Part shown: positions 38,533-47,620 of the stretch, in pieces
Layout: each line of letters starts with the position of its first letter
Numbering within the stretch: the first letter of the stretch is position 1
Source: Maricaulis parjimensis
Lineage (GTDB): Bacteria; Pseudomonadota; Alphaproteobacteria; Caulobacterales; Maricaulaceae
Direction of reading: 5' to 3'
DNA: 64,000 nucleotides
Assembly (NCBI RefSeq): GCF_016817355.1
Contig: NZ_JADOTT010000003.1
Location: 62,001-126,000, forward strand
The notes under the pieces: generated by a model
What the model saw: only the letters and a program-made list of their open reading frames with translations
Told to the model about the DNA's origin: nothing
Databases searched by the model: none
Made by a program: the position numbers and the translations under genes

Positions 38533-39935
38533 AGTTTTCTGCCCTGCCATTCCCGGTCGGCCCTGTCCATTTCGTCGGTATCGGCGGGATCGGCATGAGC
38601 GGCATTGCCGAGGTGATGCTCAATCTGGGCTATCAGGTGCAGGGGTCCGACATCCGCGCCAATCCGAATGTGGAGCGTCTGGAAGGCCTCGGCGCGACCA
38701 TCCACATCGGCCATGCCGGCGAGAATGTTGCCGGTGCCGGCGCCATCGTCGTCTCTTCCGCCATCAAGCCGGACAATCCGGAACTGGTCGCCGCCCGGGC
38801 CGCCAAGATCCCGGTCGTGCGCCGCGCGGAAATGCTGGCCGAGCTGATGCGTTTGAAATTCGCGGTCGCTGTCGGCGGCACTCACGGCAAGACCACGACG
38901 ACTTCGCTGGTGGCAGTGTTGATGGATGCGGCGGGCGTCGATCCGACCGTGATCAATGGCGGCATCATTTCCGCCTATGGCTCGAACGCCAAGGTCGGGC
39001 TGGGTGACTGGATGGCCGTGGAAGCGGATGAGAGCGATGGCTCCTTCCTGAAACTGCGCTCCACCGTCGCAATCGTCACCAATATCGACCCGGAGCACAT
39101 GGAGCATTACGGGGATTTCGACACGCTGCGGAAAGCCTTCGTCCAGTTCGTCGAGAACCTGCCCTTCTACGGGTTCGCCGTCCTGTGCACGGATCATCCG
39201 GAGGTCCAGTCCCTGGCCAGCCGGATCGATGATCGCCGCGTCATCACCTATGGTGCCAACCCGCAGGCCGATGTGCGCCTGTCCAATGTGCGCATGGAAC
39301 CGTCCGGCTCGACCTTCGACATCACTTTCCGCCTGCGCGGGCAGGATGTCGTCACCTGGACCGACATCGTCCTGCCGATGATGGGCGAGCACAATGTGCT
39401 CAATGCCGTCGCCGCTCTGGCCACCGCCCGCGAATTGGGCCTGACCGAAGATGCAGCCAAGACCGCGCTGGCCAGTTTCGGCGGCGTGAAGCGGCGCTTC
39501 ACCCAGACCGGTACCTGGAAGGGTGCGACCATTATCGATGATTACGGTCACCACCCGGTCGAGATCGCAGCCGTGCTCAAGGCCGCGCGCCAGGCCTCCA
39601 CGGGCAAGGTGATCGCCGTCATGCAGCCGCACCGCTATTCGCGTCTGCACGATCTGTTCGATGATTTCTCCACCTGTTTCAACGATGCCGACAGCGTTCT
39701 GGTCGCTCCGGTCTATACGGCTGGTGAAGACCCGATCGAGGGCGCAGACCGCGACCATCTGGTCGAGAGCCTCATATCCCACGGCCATCGCGATGCGGCG
39801 CCGGTCTCCCGCGCGTCCGTCGCTCCGGAAGTCGCCAAGCGCGCCGAGGCCGGCGATGTCATCGTCTGCCTGGGTGCCGGCGACATCACCCAATGGGCCT
39901 ACGCCCTGCCGGGTGAACTGGAGGCGCTGGGGTGA
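38529..39935 (+). CDS. murC: UDP-N-acetylmuramate--L-alanine ligase MurC
   Basis: A 468-aa Mur ligase that adds the first stem residue. It begins with '[19 protein letters not shown]', the MurC UDP-binding signature, and has ATP motif [10 protein letters not shown] at 117-126. '[12 protein letters not shown]', '[11 protein letters not shown]' and '[16 protein letters not shown]' are family-specific. A 59-bp gap with a hairpin separates it from murB, the largest gap in this stretch of mur genes. Confidence 0.96.
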   Translation: MKFSALPFPVGPVHFVGIGGIGMSGIAEVMLNLGYQVQGSDIRANPNVERLEGLGATIHIGHAGENVAGAGAIVVSSAIKPDNPELVAARAAKIPVVRRAEMLAELMRLKFAVAVGGTHGKTTTTSLVAVLMDAAGVDPTVINGGIISAYGSNAKVGLGDWMAVEADESDGSFLKLRSTVAIVTNIDPEHMEHYGDFDTLRKAFVQFVENLPFYGFAVLCTDHPEVQSLASRIDDRRVITYGANPQADVRLSNVRMEPSGSTFDITFRLRGQDVVTWTDIVLPMMGEHNVLNAVAALATARELGLTEDAAKTALASFGGVKRRFTQTGTWKGATIIDDYGHHPVEIAAVLKAARQASTGKVIAVMQPHRYSRLHDLFDDFSTCFNDADSVLVAPVYTAGEDPIEGADRDHLVESLISHGHRDAAPVSRASVAPEVAKRAEAGDVIVCLGAGDITQWAYALPGELEALG

Positions 39936-39957
39936 TGATGGAAACGCACCGCTTCCT

Positions 39958-39984
39958 TATCCTTCCCCATCAAGGGGGAGGATA
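39958..39984 (+). repeat. Hairpin upstream of murB covering its Shine-Dalgarno region
   Basis: TATCCTTCCCC and GGGGGAGGATA pair over 11 bases (one G-U) around ATCAA. The right arm contains GGGGGAGG, the only strong Shine-Dalgarno-like sequence before the murB ATG, 13 bases away. It may be a palindromic repeat inserted in the murC-murB gap, or an RNA element that dampens murB translation. Confidence 0.55.
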
Positions 39985-39994
39985 GCTGACCGCC

Positions 39995-40918
39995 ATGACT
40001 CTTCTCGAAAAACTCCCCCCTGTCCGCGGCAAATACATCGAAGCCGCGCCGCTCAAGGACATCACCTGGCTGCGGGTGGGCGGGCCGGCGGACGTGCTTT
40101 TCATTCCCGCCGATGAGGCGGATCTGGCGCGCTTTCTGGCCGAGACACCGGATGAGATTCCGGTCCATGTCCTCGGCGCCGGGTCCAACACGCTGGTGCG
40201 TGATGGCGGGGTGCGCGGCGTGGTGATCCGGCTGGGGCCGGGTTTTGCCAAGACCGAGGCGCTTGAGGGTCATCGGCTGCGTGCCGGGGCCGGGGCGCTG
40301 GACAAGATGGTCGCCAAGGCGGCGGCCAAGGCCGGCTTGGCCGGGATGGAATACCTGGTCGGCGTGCCCGGCACGATCGGTGGTGCGCTGCGCATGAATG
40401 CCGGCTGCTACGATCAGGAGACGTCCGACGTCCTCGTCGAAGCCGTGGCGCTGGACCGTTCCGGCCGCCGTATTGTCGTGTCGCCGGACGAGCTGGCCTA
40501 TGCCTACCGTCATTGCTCCGCGCCGGAGGACTGGATTTTCACCGAGGCCGTCTTCCAGGGCACGCCGGACGCGCCTGCCGCGATCACCGAACGCATGGAT
40601 GCCATAACAGCCCGGCGCGAGACCACGCAGCCGATCCGCGAGAAAACCTCCGGCTCCACCTTCGCCAATCCCGATCCGCCCGGAACGCCAAACCAGCGCA
40701 AATCCTGGGAGCTGATCGACAGTGTCGGAGGGCGGGGCCTCACCGTGGGCGGCGCGCATTTTTCCGAGCAACACTGCAATTTCCTGATCAATGACGGTTC
40801 CGCCAGCGCGGCTGATCTGGAAGAGGTGGGAGAGACTGTGCGGGCCCGGGTCCGCGAGCAATACGGCATCGATCTGCGCTGGGAAGTGCGGCGCATCGGT
40901 GTGCCGGCAGAGGAGTAG
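39995..40918 (+). CDS. murB: UDP-N-acetylenolpyruvoylglucosamine reductase MurB
   Basis: A 307-aa FAD enzyme reducing UDP-GlcNAc-enolpyruvate to UDP-MurNAc with NADPH. FAD contacts are 'VLGAGSNTLVRDGGVRG' and 'GVPGTIGGALRMNAGCY'. The type II MurB features are seen, including the late catalytic segment 'SGSTFANP' with its serine, and 'HCNFLINDGSASAADL'. It is preceded by the hairpin described separately, and followed after four bases by the unknown dcw gene. Confidence 0.95.
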   Translation: MTLLEKLPPVRGKYIEAAPLKDITWLRVGGPADVLFIPADEADLARFLAETPDEIPVHVLGAGSNTLVRDGGVRGVVIRLGPGFAKTEALEGHRLRAGAGALDKMVAKAAAKAGLAGMEYLVGVPGTIGGALRMNAGCYDQETSDVLVEAVALDRSGRRIVVSPDELAYAYRHCSAPEDWIFTEAVFQGTPDAPAAITERMDAITARRETTQPIREKTSGSTFANPDPPGTPNQRKSWELIDSVGGRGLTVGGAHFSEQHCNFLINDGSASAADLEEVGETVRARVREQYGIDLRWEVRRIGVPAEE

Positions 40919-40922
40919 TTCC

Positions 40923-41516
40923 ATGTCCCAGGATTTCCTGGCCCTGATCGACCGCGTGCGCACGCCGCATGTCGAGGCCTATGCGAAATGGCTGAAAGAG
41001 CAGATCAAGGAAAACCCGCTGGGCGCGGGTGAGCATTTGTTCGAGATCCAGGCCGAGACGAATTTCGCGCGCAAGCTCTGCCGCGTCGATTTCGTGCTGA
41101 TGAGCGGCGACAATGCCGCCCGCAAGGAATTCTCCACCGGCAAGATTGTCGGTTTCCCGCCGATGGAAGGCGAGGTCGAGGGGATCCGCGTTCAGCTCCA
41201 ACCCTTCCGCTGGGACAATATGATCGTGGAGATCCCGGATGCGATCTGGGACAAAGATCTGACCATTGCCTGGTTCAATAAATGGTTCGGCTTCCGCAAT
41301 GACTCACCGGTGCGCTCGCCCAAGGACAAGCCGGGCGAGCACATCCATATCTGTGCCTGGGTGGAACCGGGCCAGCTGCGCCTCGATCTGGGCAGCGCGC
41401 CGTCCTTGGCGCTGCTGGAACTGATCAAGGTCGGCCAGCAGAGCGGTGCTTCTCATGTCGTCATCCGCGACGTCGCCTATACGCCGCCGCCGGGCGACAC
41501 GAGCCCGCTGGGATAA
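40923..41516 (+). CDS. Unknown protein embedded in the dcw cluster
   Basis: A 197-aa soluble protein that I do not recognise. The ATG at 40923 is chosen because it falls four bases after the murB stop ('SQDFLALIDRVRTPHVEAYAKW'); the open frame upstream lies inside murB and is a shadow. It has no signal peptide or membrane helix and a mixed alpha/beta pattern, with a Trp-rich central part ('DKDLTIAWFNKWFGF'), a His/Cys-containing strand 'GEHIHICAWVEPGQLRLDLG', and a C-terminal 'SGASHVVIRDVAYTPPPGD'. It is followed by ddl after three bases, so it must be translated with the wall genes. No catalytic motif is evident. A role in peptidoglycan precursor supply or division is inferred only from location. 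Confidence 0.82.
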   Translation: MSQDFLALIDRVRTPHVEAYAKWLKEQIKENPLGAGEHLFEIQAETNFARKLCRVDFVLMSGDNAARKEFSTGKIVGFPPMEGEVEGIRVQLQPFRWDNMIVEIPDAIWDKDLTIAWFNKWFGFRNDSPVRSPKDKPGEHIHICAWVEPGQLRLDLGSAPSLALLELIKVGQQSGASHVVIRDVAYTPPPGDTSPLG

Positions 41517-41519
41517 GCC

Positions 41520-42434
41520 ATGACCAAGCGTATTGCCCTGCTTCTGGGAGGCCTGTCTCCCGAACGTGATGTTTCCCTCGTCTCCGGCGCGGCCTGTGCC
41601 AAGGGGCTGCGCGAAAAGGGGTATGAGGTCGTCGAGATCGATGCCGCGGCCAATCTCTACGAACAGCTGGTCGAGGCGGATCCGGATATCGTCTTCAACG
41701 CGCTGCATGGCGAGTGGGGCGAGGATGGTCTGGTCCAGGGTGTGCTGGAGCATTTTGGCAAGCCCTACACCCATTCCGGCGTTCTGGCTTCGGCGCTGGC
41801 GATGAACAAGCAGATGGCAAAATCCGTGCTGCAGGATGCCGGCGTGCCTTGTCCGGAAGGCCTGATCGCCAACCGGTTCGAGGCCGCCAAGGCGCATGCC
41901 ATGGCGCCGCCCTATGTCGCCAAGCCGAATGACCAGGGCTCGTCTGTCGGCGTGCATATAGTGCTGGAAGGAGCCAACCGTCCGCCGGCCGAGCTGGGTT
42001 CGACGGCCTGGGCGCTGGGCGATGAGGTCCTCATCGAGCGCTATATCCCCGGCCGCGAGCTGACCGTGGCGGTGATGGAAGACAAGCCGCTCTGCGTCAC
42101 CGAGATCGTGCCCAACACGAAATTCTATGACTATGAGGCGAAATATTCCGCAGGCGGATCGGATCATATTTTACCCGCGGATATTCCGGCAGAGATCGCT
42201 GAAATGGCGATGGATCTGGCCGTGAAAGCCCACAAGGCCTTGGGATGCCGCGGTCTGACGCGCTCGGATTTCCGTTACGATCCGACAAACGCCACGCCGC
42301 TATGGTTACTCGAAATTAACACCCAACCGGGCATGACTCCGACATCACTGGCGCCGGAACAGGCGCAGTATTGCGGGATCGGGTTTGCCGATCTCGTTCA
42401 ATGGATGGCGGAGAATGCGTCGTGTCGAAGGTGA
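41520..42434 (+). CDS. ddl: D-alanine--D-alanine ligase Ddl
   Basis: A 304-aa ATP-grasp enzyme joining two D-alanines for MurF. '[16 protein letters not shown]' is the first D-Ala binding loop, '[15 protein letters not shown]' follows, and '[15 protein letters not shown]' near the end binds Mg-ATP. '[13 protein letters not shown]' is the omega loop. Length is that of the DdlB type found in dcw clusters. It overlaps ftsQ. Confidence 0.95.
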   Translation: MTKRIALLLGGLSPERDVSLVSGAACAKGLREKGYEVVEIDAAANLYEQLVEADPDIVFNALHGEWGEDGLVQGVLEHFGKPYTHSGVLASALAMNKQMAKSVLQDAGVPCPEGLIANRFEAAKAHAMAPPYVAKPNDQGSSVGVHIVLEGANRPPAELGSTAWALGDEVLIERYIPGRELTVAVMEDKPLCVTEIVPNTKFYDYEAKYSAGGSDHILPADIPAEIAEMAMDLAVKAHKALGCRGLTRSDFRYDPTNATPLWLLEINTQPGMTPTSLAPEQAQYCGIGFADLVQWMAENASCRR

Positions 42435-43333
42435 GGCGTGGCGGGTCGCGTAAAGCGGTCCGGCGCAAGTCCCAATCCCGATCCGCCGCGGTGTCCGCAC
42501 CGCGGCGTTTGCGTAACTGGGCCTCGGCCCAGGTCCGGGGTGTCAGATACCGTATGGCGAATGCCGCCCGGATGGGCGGACTGGCCGTGGCTGGCCTGCT
42601 GACTTTGGCTGTCGGCGGTCTGGCCCTGTTCGGCCAGCTCGATGACGTGATCGCTGAAATCGGTGAAAGCACTGGCCATCAGCTCGCCCGCGCCGGTTTC
42701 GCCGTCGAGGCCGTTGACGTCACCGGCGCCTGGGGCCCGGCAGCCCATGCCATTGTTGCGGCCACGGAATTGCGGGTCGGCGATCCGATCTTCACGGTGG
42801 ACCCGTCCGATATCCGCGATCGTGTCGAAGCGCTCCCCGGTGTGCGCACGGCCCGTGTCGCCCGTCTTCTGCCCAATCGTGTCGCAGTCGTGGTGGAAAC
42901 CCGCGAAGCCTATGCCCTGTGGCAGGTCGAGGGTGATCTGCATGTCATCGATCGCGATGGTGTCATCCTCGCCCAGGCCGATCCCATGGATCCGCCGGCC
43001 CTGCCGCTCGTTGTCGCTGCCGGTGCCAATGAGCGCGTGACCGAGATCGTCGAGGCCCTCGCGCACTATCCGCTGGTTCGCGACCGTGTCGTCGGCGCTG
43101 TCCGTGTGGGGGAACGCCGCTGGAATCTGCGCCTGGACAGCGGTGCCGATGTGAAATTGCCCGAGGGTGAAGTGACGGCGTCAATCGCTGTTCTCGCCCG
43201 TCTGCAGGCCGAGCGCGGTGTGCTGCGCCTGGCCGCGGAAAGTTTCGACCTTCGTGGCAGCGAGGGTGAGTTGATCTTGAGAATACGCCCAGAACGGGCG
43301 GCAGCAGTTGGTCTGCAGGAGCGAGAAGCGTGA
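42422..43333 (+). CDS. ftsQ: Cell division protein FtsQ
   Basis: A 303-aa bitopic divisome protein linking FtsA/FtsK-side and FtsBL components. I choose GTG 42422, since GGCGGAG lies eight bases upstream; GTG 42431 (a GTGA overlap with ddl) is the alternative. A very basic cytoplasmic tail of about 50 residues precedes one membrane helix (about 52-74). The POTRA domain follows ('[25 protein letters not shown]', '[22 protein letters not shown]'), then the beta domain ending near residue 295. It overlaps ftsA by GTGA. Confidence 0.92.
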   Translation: MSKVRRGGSRKAVRRKSQSRSAAVSAPRRLRNWASAQVRGVRYRMANAARMGGLAVAGLLTLAVGGLALFGQLDDVIAEIGESTGHQLARAGFAVEAVDVTGAWGPAAHAIVAATELRVGDPIFTVDPSDIRDRVEALPGVRTARVARLLPNRVAVVVETREAYALWQVEGDLHVIDRDGVILAQADPMDPPALPLVVAAGANERVTEIVEALAHYPLVRDRVVGAVRVGERRWNLRLDSGADVKLPEGEVTASIAVLARLQAERGVLRLAAESFDLRGSEGELILRIRPERAAAVGLQEREA

Positions 43334-44661
43334 GTGTGTTCAATTTTCTGCGCCCGCGTCAGTCCACCGGTGTGACCGGCGGCAAGGCGTCCGGCGGTGT
43401 CTGTGCGGCCCTCGATGTGGGCTCCTCCAAGATTGCCTGCTTCATTGCCAAGACCGACCAGACCATTGCCGGCCCGCGCCCGCGTGTTGTCGGTGTCGGC
43501 CACCAGTCCTCCCGCGGCGTCCGCGCCGGAGCTGTCGTCGACATGGACGGCGCTGCCGACGCCATCCGCACGGCGGTTGAACAGGCCGAGCGCATGGCCG
43601 GTCTGGCCGTCAATTCTGTCACTGTGACCCTGTCTTCCGGTCAGCCGACCTCGACCCGTATCGCGGCCGAGATCGACCTGCCGCAGCGCGAGGTCACCGA
43701 GCGTGAACTGCGCCGCCTGCTCAATGGCGCGCTGGGTGAATTCGATGCGGAGGACCGCGTCGTCCTGCACGCCATCCCGCTGGCCTGGTCGGTGGATGAC
43801 CATCGCGGCATCCGCGATCCGCGCGGCATGTTCGGCCGCACGCTGGGCGTGGAAGTCCATGTCATCACAGCCGCCATCGGCCCGCTGCGCAATCTGCTGA
43901 CCTGTGTCGAGCGCTGCCATTTCGATCTCAAGGGCGTGGTTGCGACACCCTATGCGTCGGGCCTGTCGGCCCTGCATGATGACGAGGTTCAGCTGGGCGC
44001 AACCCTTATCGATATGGGGGCCGGTGCAACCACAGCCGCCGTCTTCGCGGAAGGTGCGCTTCTGCACATTGATTCCGTGCCGGTCGGTGGATCCCATGTG
44101 ACGTCCGATGTCGCGCGCGGCCTGTCCACGCCGATCGCGGCGGCGGAACGTCTGAAGACCCTTTACGGATCTGTCCTGGATAGTCCGGAAGATGATCAGC
44201 AGATGATCGAGGTTCCCTCGGTCACCGGTGAAAATGGTGCCGCCTATGACAGCGCGCCGCGTTCCCTGCTCAACTCCATCATCCGTCCGCGCCTGGAAGA
44301 AACCTTCGAGCTAATCCGCGATCGTCTCGATGCCGCCGGTGTCGAGAAATCCTCCGGCCGCCGCCTGGTGCTGACCGGGGGCGGTGCCCAATTGCCCGGT
44401 ACGGCGGAACTCGCCGGCCGCGTCTTTGGCAAACAGGTCCGTATTGCCGGCCCTTCCGGTGTGACCGGTCTGGGTGATGCCGTGTCCGGCCCGGCCTTCT
44501 CGGCCGCTGCTGGCATTGTCCGCCGCGAAACCCGCGGTGCCGCCGAAGCCATTGCCGGTCCGCCGCGCATGGGCGGGTTTGCGGCCCAGGGCCGCCGGTC
44601 CCGCGAGGACAAGGGGCAGGGCGGTGGCTCCATGTGGCGCTGGTTCGCTGAAAGCTTCTGA
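43330..44661 (+). CDS. ftsA: Cell division protein FtsA
   Basis: A 443-aa actin-like ATPase anchoring FtsZ to the membrane. 'CAALDVGSSKIACFIAK' is the phosphate-1 motif, 'GATLIDMGAGATTAAVF' the phosphate-2 motif, and 'LVLTGGGAQLPGTAELAGRVFG' the adenosine motif. The last residues 'GSMWRWFAESF' form an amphipathic membrane-binding helix. It starts at GTG 43330, overlapping ftsQ by four bases. The 140-bp gap after it holds the ftsZ promoter. Confidence 0.95.
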   Translation: MSVFNFLRPRQSTGVTGGKASGGVCAALDVGSSKIACFIAKTDQTIAGPRPRVVGVGHQSSRGVRAGAVVDMDGAADAIRTAVEQAERMAGLAVNSVTVTLSSGQPTSTRIAAEIDLPQREVTERELRRLLNGALGEFDAEDRVVLHAIPLAWSVDDHRGIRDPRGMFGRTLGVEVHVITAAIGPLRNLLTCVERCHFDLKGVVATPYASGLSALHDDEVQLGATLIDMGAGATTAAVFAEGALLHIDSVPVGGSHVTSDVARGLSTPIAAAERLKTLYGSVLDSPEDDQQMIEVPSVTGENGAAYDSAPRSLLNSIIRPRLEETFELIRDRLDAAGVEKSSGRRLVLTGGGAQLPGTAELAGRVFGKQVRIAGPSGVTGLGDAVSGPAFSAAAGIVRRETRGAAEAIAGPPRMGGFAAQGRRSREDKGQGGGSMWRWFAESF

Positions 44662-44721
44662 GCGGGTGACTGCAGTTCGCGCTGCAGAGGTAAACCTAAG
44701 CTTGCTGAATATCTGATGAGT

Positions 44722-44736
44722 TTAACGCCTGATTAA
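44722..44736. promoter_or_regulatory. CtrA box before ftsZ
   Basis: TTAACGCCTGATTAA is TTAA-N7-TTAA, the complete CtrA consensus. It lies about 65 bases before the ftsZ ATG in the ftsA-ftsZ gap. In Caulobacter, CtrA represses ftsZ until division time, so the same control is expected here. Confidence 0.82.
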
Positions 44737-44761
44737 GCGTCTCGGAGCGACACTGCATGGT

Positions 44762-44766
44762 GAATC
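44762..44766. promoter_or_regulatory. GANTC (CcrM) site before ftsZ
   Basis: GAATC at 44762 is a CcrM methylation site. It lies 26 bases after the CtrA box and 35 bases before the ftsZ ATG. In Caulobacter a GANTC in the ftsZ promoter links transcription to methylation state and GcrA. Short sites occur by chance, so it matters mainly with the CtrA box. Confidence 0.5.
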
Positions 44767-44801
44767 GGCGTTAACCCATTGTCCCGTGCACGAGGTCTGT
44801 G

Positions 44802-46409
44802 ATGACACTCAACCTTTCCATCCCTGAAACCACTGAGCTGCGTCCGCGCATTGTCGTCTTTGGGGTGGGCGGAGCCGGCGGCAATGCGGTCAACAACATG
44901 ATCGAGGCCAATCTGGAAGGTGTCGATTTTGTCGTCGCCAACACGGATGCCCAGGCCCTGCAGCGGTCTTCAGCTGAAAAGCGCGTCCAGATGGGCGCCG
45001 CCATTACCGAAGGTCTGGGCGCCGGGGCCCGTCCGGAAGTGGGTGAGCAGTCCGCCGAAGATTCCATCGAGGAAATCCGCGAGCACCTGGGCGGTGCACA
45101 CATGGTCTTCATCACGGCCGGCATGGGCGGTGGCACCGGCACGGGTGCAGCACCGGTCGTGGCCCGCGCTGCGCGTGAAATGGGTATCCTGACCGTTGGC
45201 GTCGTCACCAAGCCTTTCCACTTTGAAGGCTCGCGCCGCATGAAACTGGCCGATAGCGGTATCGAACAGCTCCAGGAGCATGTCGACACGCTGATCGTGA
45301 TCCCGAACCAGAATCTGTTCCGCATCGCCACGGAAAAAACGACCTTTGCCGAAGCCTTCTCCATGGCTGACCAGGTCCTGCATTCCGGCGTTCGCGGCAT
45401 TACCGATCTCATGGTCATGCCGGGCCTGATCAATCTCGACTTCGCCGACGTTCGCGCCGTGATGAACGAGATGGGCAAGGCGATGATGGGTACGGGCGAA
45501 GCCGGCGGCGAGAAGCGCGCCGTGGAAGCCGCCCAGGCCGCCATTTCCAATCCGCTGCTGGACGATGTCTCGATGAAGGGCGCCACCGGCGTGCTGATCA
45601 ACATAACCGGCGGTTATGACATGACCCTCTACGAGGTCGACGAAGCCGCGAATGAAATCCGCGCCGAGGTCGACCCGGAAGCCAATATCATTGTCGGTTC
45701 CACCTTCGACGAGACCATGGAAGGTTCCATGCGTGTCTCCGTCGTCGCCACCGGGATCGATGCGGAAGCCCATGTCCAGGCCGACCCGCGCCAGCGCCAG
45801 CGTGCGCAAGCCCAGCCGGCCCAGGCCTCCAGCCCGAATGATGCCATCCTGCCCTGGAAGCGCACCAATTCGGATCGTCCGGGCCGCGTGATGGCGGAAA
45901 CGCCGCGCGCACCGCTGGTCCGCCGTGCCGAGCCGGAAGCCGAGGCCCCGCAGACCGAGGTTGAGGCCGAGCCGATGAAGCGCGCCGTGGGAGCCGAGGA
46001 CCTGTCCGACGCCGTGTCCACGACCCGGATCGAGACCGAGATCGAGCATGATCCCTATGTTGCCGAAGTGCGGGCGGAAATGCCGGCACCGGCCGAGACA
46101 CCCCGCGTGGTCCAGGACCAGGCCCGTCTCGCCGAGCAGGCTGCCCAGCTGAATGCGCGCTATGAAGAGCGCCGTTCCCAGGTTCCGGCCCGTGAGGAAA
46201 AAGTTGAAGACGAGCCGAAGCGGGGCGGTTTCTCGCTCTTTGGCCGCCGTCGCAAACCCGCCGAGCCGGCACCGAAAGCCGCTCCGGTGACGAAGACGGC
46301 ACCGGTCCAGACGTCCGCGCCGCGTCCTCAATCGGGCGATCTGTTCGGTGACAGCCTGGAAGAGGGTGATCTGGAAATCCCGGCCTTCCTGCGTCGTCAG
46401 GCCAACTAG
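44802..46409 (+). CDS. ftsZ: Cell division protein FtsZ
   Basis: A 535-aa tubulin-like GTPase forming the Z ring. I choose ATG 44802, with CGAGG six bases upstream, over the adjacent GTG 44799. The GTP-binding tubulin signature [10 protein letters not shown] lies at 109-118, and the T7 loop '[12 protein letters not shown]' at about 208-219. After the core (to about 320) comes a long intrinsically disordered, Glu/Ala/Pro-rich linker of about 195 residues, far longer than in E. coli and more like Caulobacter. The C-terminal peptide '[11 protein letters not shown]' binds FtsA and other partners. It has its own promoter region with CtrA and GANTC sites, and a strong terminator. Confidence 0.97.
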   Translation: MTLNLSIPETTELRPRIVVFGVGGAGGNAVNNMIEANLEGVDFVVANTDAQALQRSSAEKRVQMGAAITEGLGAGARPEVGEQSAEDSIEEIREHLGGAHMVFITAGMGGGTGTGAAPVVARAAREMGILTVGVVTKPFHFEGSRRMKLADSGIEQLQEHVDTLIVIPNQNLFRIATEKTTFAEAFSMADQVLHSGVRGITDLMVMPGLINLDFADVRAVMNEMGKAMMGTGEAGGEKRAVEAAQAAISNPLLDDVSMKGATGVLINITGGYDMTLYEVDEAANEIRAEVDPEANIIVGSTFDETMEGSMRVSVVATGIDAEAHVQADPRQRQRAQAQPAQASSPNDAILPWKRTNSDRPGRVMAETPRAPLVRRAEPEAEAPQTEVEAEPMKRAVGAEDLSDAVSTTRIETEIEHDPYVAEVRAEMPAPAETPRVVQDQARLAEQAAQLNARYEERRSQVPAREEKVEDEPKRGGFSLFGRRRKPAEPAPKAAPVTKTAPVQTSAPRPQSGDLFGDSLEEGDLEIPAFLRRQAN

Positions 46410-46431
46410 GTCCAAGTCATTGATTTTACGG

Positions 46432-46470
46432 CAAGGTCCGTCCGGTTCGTCCGGGCGGGCCTTGTCTTAT
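46432..46470 (+). terminator. ftsZ terminator
   Basis: CAAGGTCCGTCCGG and CCGGGCGGGCCTTG form a 14-bp stem (two G-U pairs) around TTCGT, ending at 46464 and followed by TCTTAT. It lies 23 bases after the ftsZ stop, so lpxC is probably expressed from its own promoter. Confidence 0.75.
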
Positions 46471-46606
46471 GCCGCTATGCTGCAAACGCGTAACAAACGG
46501 CAACAATGCTTTAATTGAATGCAGACAGCGCCTGGTGTTGTGTGCAGATGTGGATTGGCGTCCTCGCCGGTCCGTTAGGGTAAACAGAAGCAGACGGCGC
46601 GTAACA

Positions 46607-47506
46607 GTGATTAACCGGCACACATTGGCGGCCCCCGTGGTTTGCGCAGGCATTGGTCTCCACTCTGGTGAACGTGTCCGCATGGTGCTCCAACCGGCTT
46701 CCGCCGGCGCCGGGGTCAGCTTCGTCCGCACGGATATCTCCGACATCGACAACCGGATCGCTGCCAAGGCAGACGCTGTTTGCGAACTGCGCCTGGGCAC
46801 GACGATCGGCAATGCGGCCGGCGCGACCATCGCGACGATCGAGCATTTGATGGCGGCCCTGTCCGGCCTGGGTGTCGACGACGCCATTATCGAGGTCGAT
46901 GGCCCGGAAATCCCGGTGATGGACGGTTCGTCTGCGCCCTTCGTGAAACTCATCCGCCAGGTTGGCCTGAAAGCGCATGCGGTGCCGCGCCGTGCGATCC
47001 AGGTCCTCAAGCCGGTGACTGTCGAAATGGACGAGCGCCGCGCCAGCTTCCTGCCGGCTCTCAAGCCGATGATCGAGGTCGAGATCGCTTTCGAGCATGC
47101 TGCGGTTGGCCGTCAGGCCTGCGTGTTCGATGTGACGCCGGATATCTTCTCTGACGATATCGCTGGTGCCCGCACTTTCGGCTTCCAGAAGGATTATGAT
47201 GCGCTGCTCGCGGCCGGTCTGGCCCGCGGTGGTTCGATGGACAATGCGGTCGTGCTCGATGATGAGGGCGTCGCGAATCCGGAAGGCCTGCGCTTCAAGG
47301 ACGAGTTCGTTCGCCACAAGGCGCTCGATGCGCTGGGCGATCTCAGCCTGGCCGGTGCGCCGATCATTGGCCGCTATTCGGCCGAGCGTCCGGGCCATGC
47401 CATCAATAATCTGGCCCTGCGTAGCCTGCTGGAGGATTCGTCCAGCTGGAAATGGGTCAATATGCGCGATGACGCGCATCAGGACGTTGCTCTGGCTCAC
47501 TCCTGA
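46607..47506 (+). CDS. lpxC: UDP-3-O-acyl-N-acetylglucosamine deacetylase LpxC
   Basis: A 299-aa zinc enzyme, the committed step of lipid A synthesis. 'VVCAGIGLHSGERVRM' is its N-terminal signature. Zn ligands are in 'TIEHLMAALSG' (His) and 'FVRHKALDALGD' (His and Asp), and 'SARTFGF'-like 'AGARTFGFQKDYD' holds the acyl-passage region. The frame runs back to 46469, but GTG 46607 is preferred because 'INRHTLAAPVV' starts the conserved domain. The ribosome binding site is weak. Its position after ftsZ is the classic one. Confidence 0.93.
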   Translation: MINRHTLAAPVVCAGIGLHSGERVRMVLQPASAGAGVSFVRTDISDIDNRIAAKADAVCELRLGTTIGNAAGATIATIEHLMAALSGLGVDDAIIEVDGPEIPVMDGSSAPFVKLIRQVGLKAHAVPRRAIQVLKPVTVEMDERRASFLPALKPMIEVEIAFEHAAVGRQACVFDVTPDIFSDDIAGARTFGFQKDYDALLAAGLARGGSMDNAVVLDDEGVANPEGLRFKDEFVRHKALDALGDLSLAGAPIIGRYSAERPGHAINNLALRSLLEDSSSWKWVNMRDDAHQDVALAHS

Positions 47507-47620
47507 GCCTCGGATTTTCACGCACTGCTGACGCGGCACTTTTGCCTTGGCAAATCATCCGCTACAACGTTGGCGAACGGGTGGCCGTCGGGCCGCCACA
47601 GCTGTTGAGCCCCGTGTGCC

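Noticed and set aside
44970-46415. 481-codon minus-strand frame opposite ftsZ
   Set aside because: Shadow of ftsZ, rich in His/Gly/Arg as expected of antisense frames in high-GC DNA.
46469-46606. Longer N-terminus for LpxC
   Set aside because: The extra 46 residues run through the ftsZ terminator region, are rich in Arg and Cys, and precede the family's normal start.
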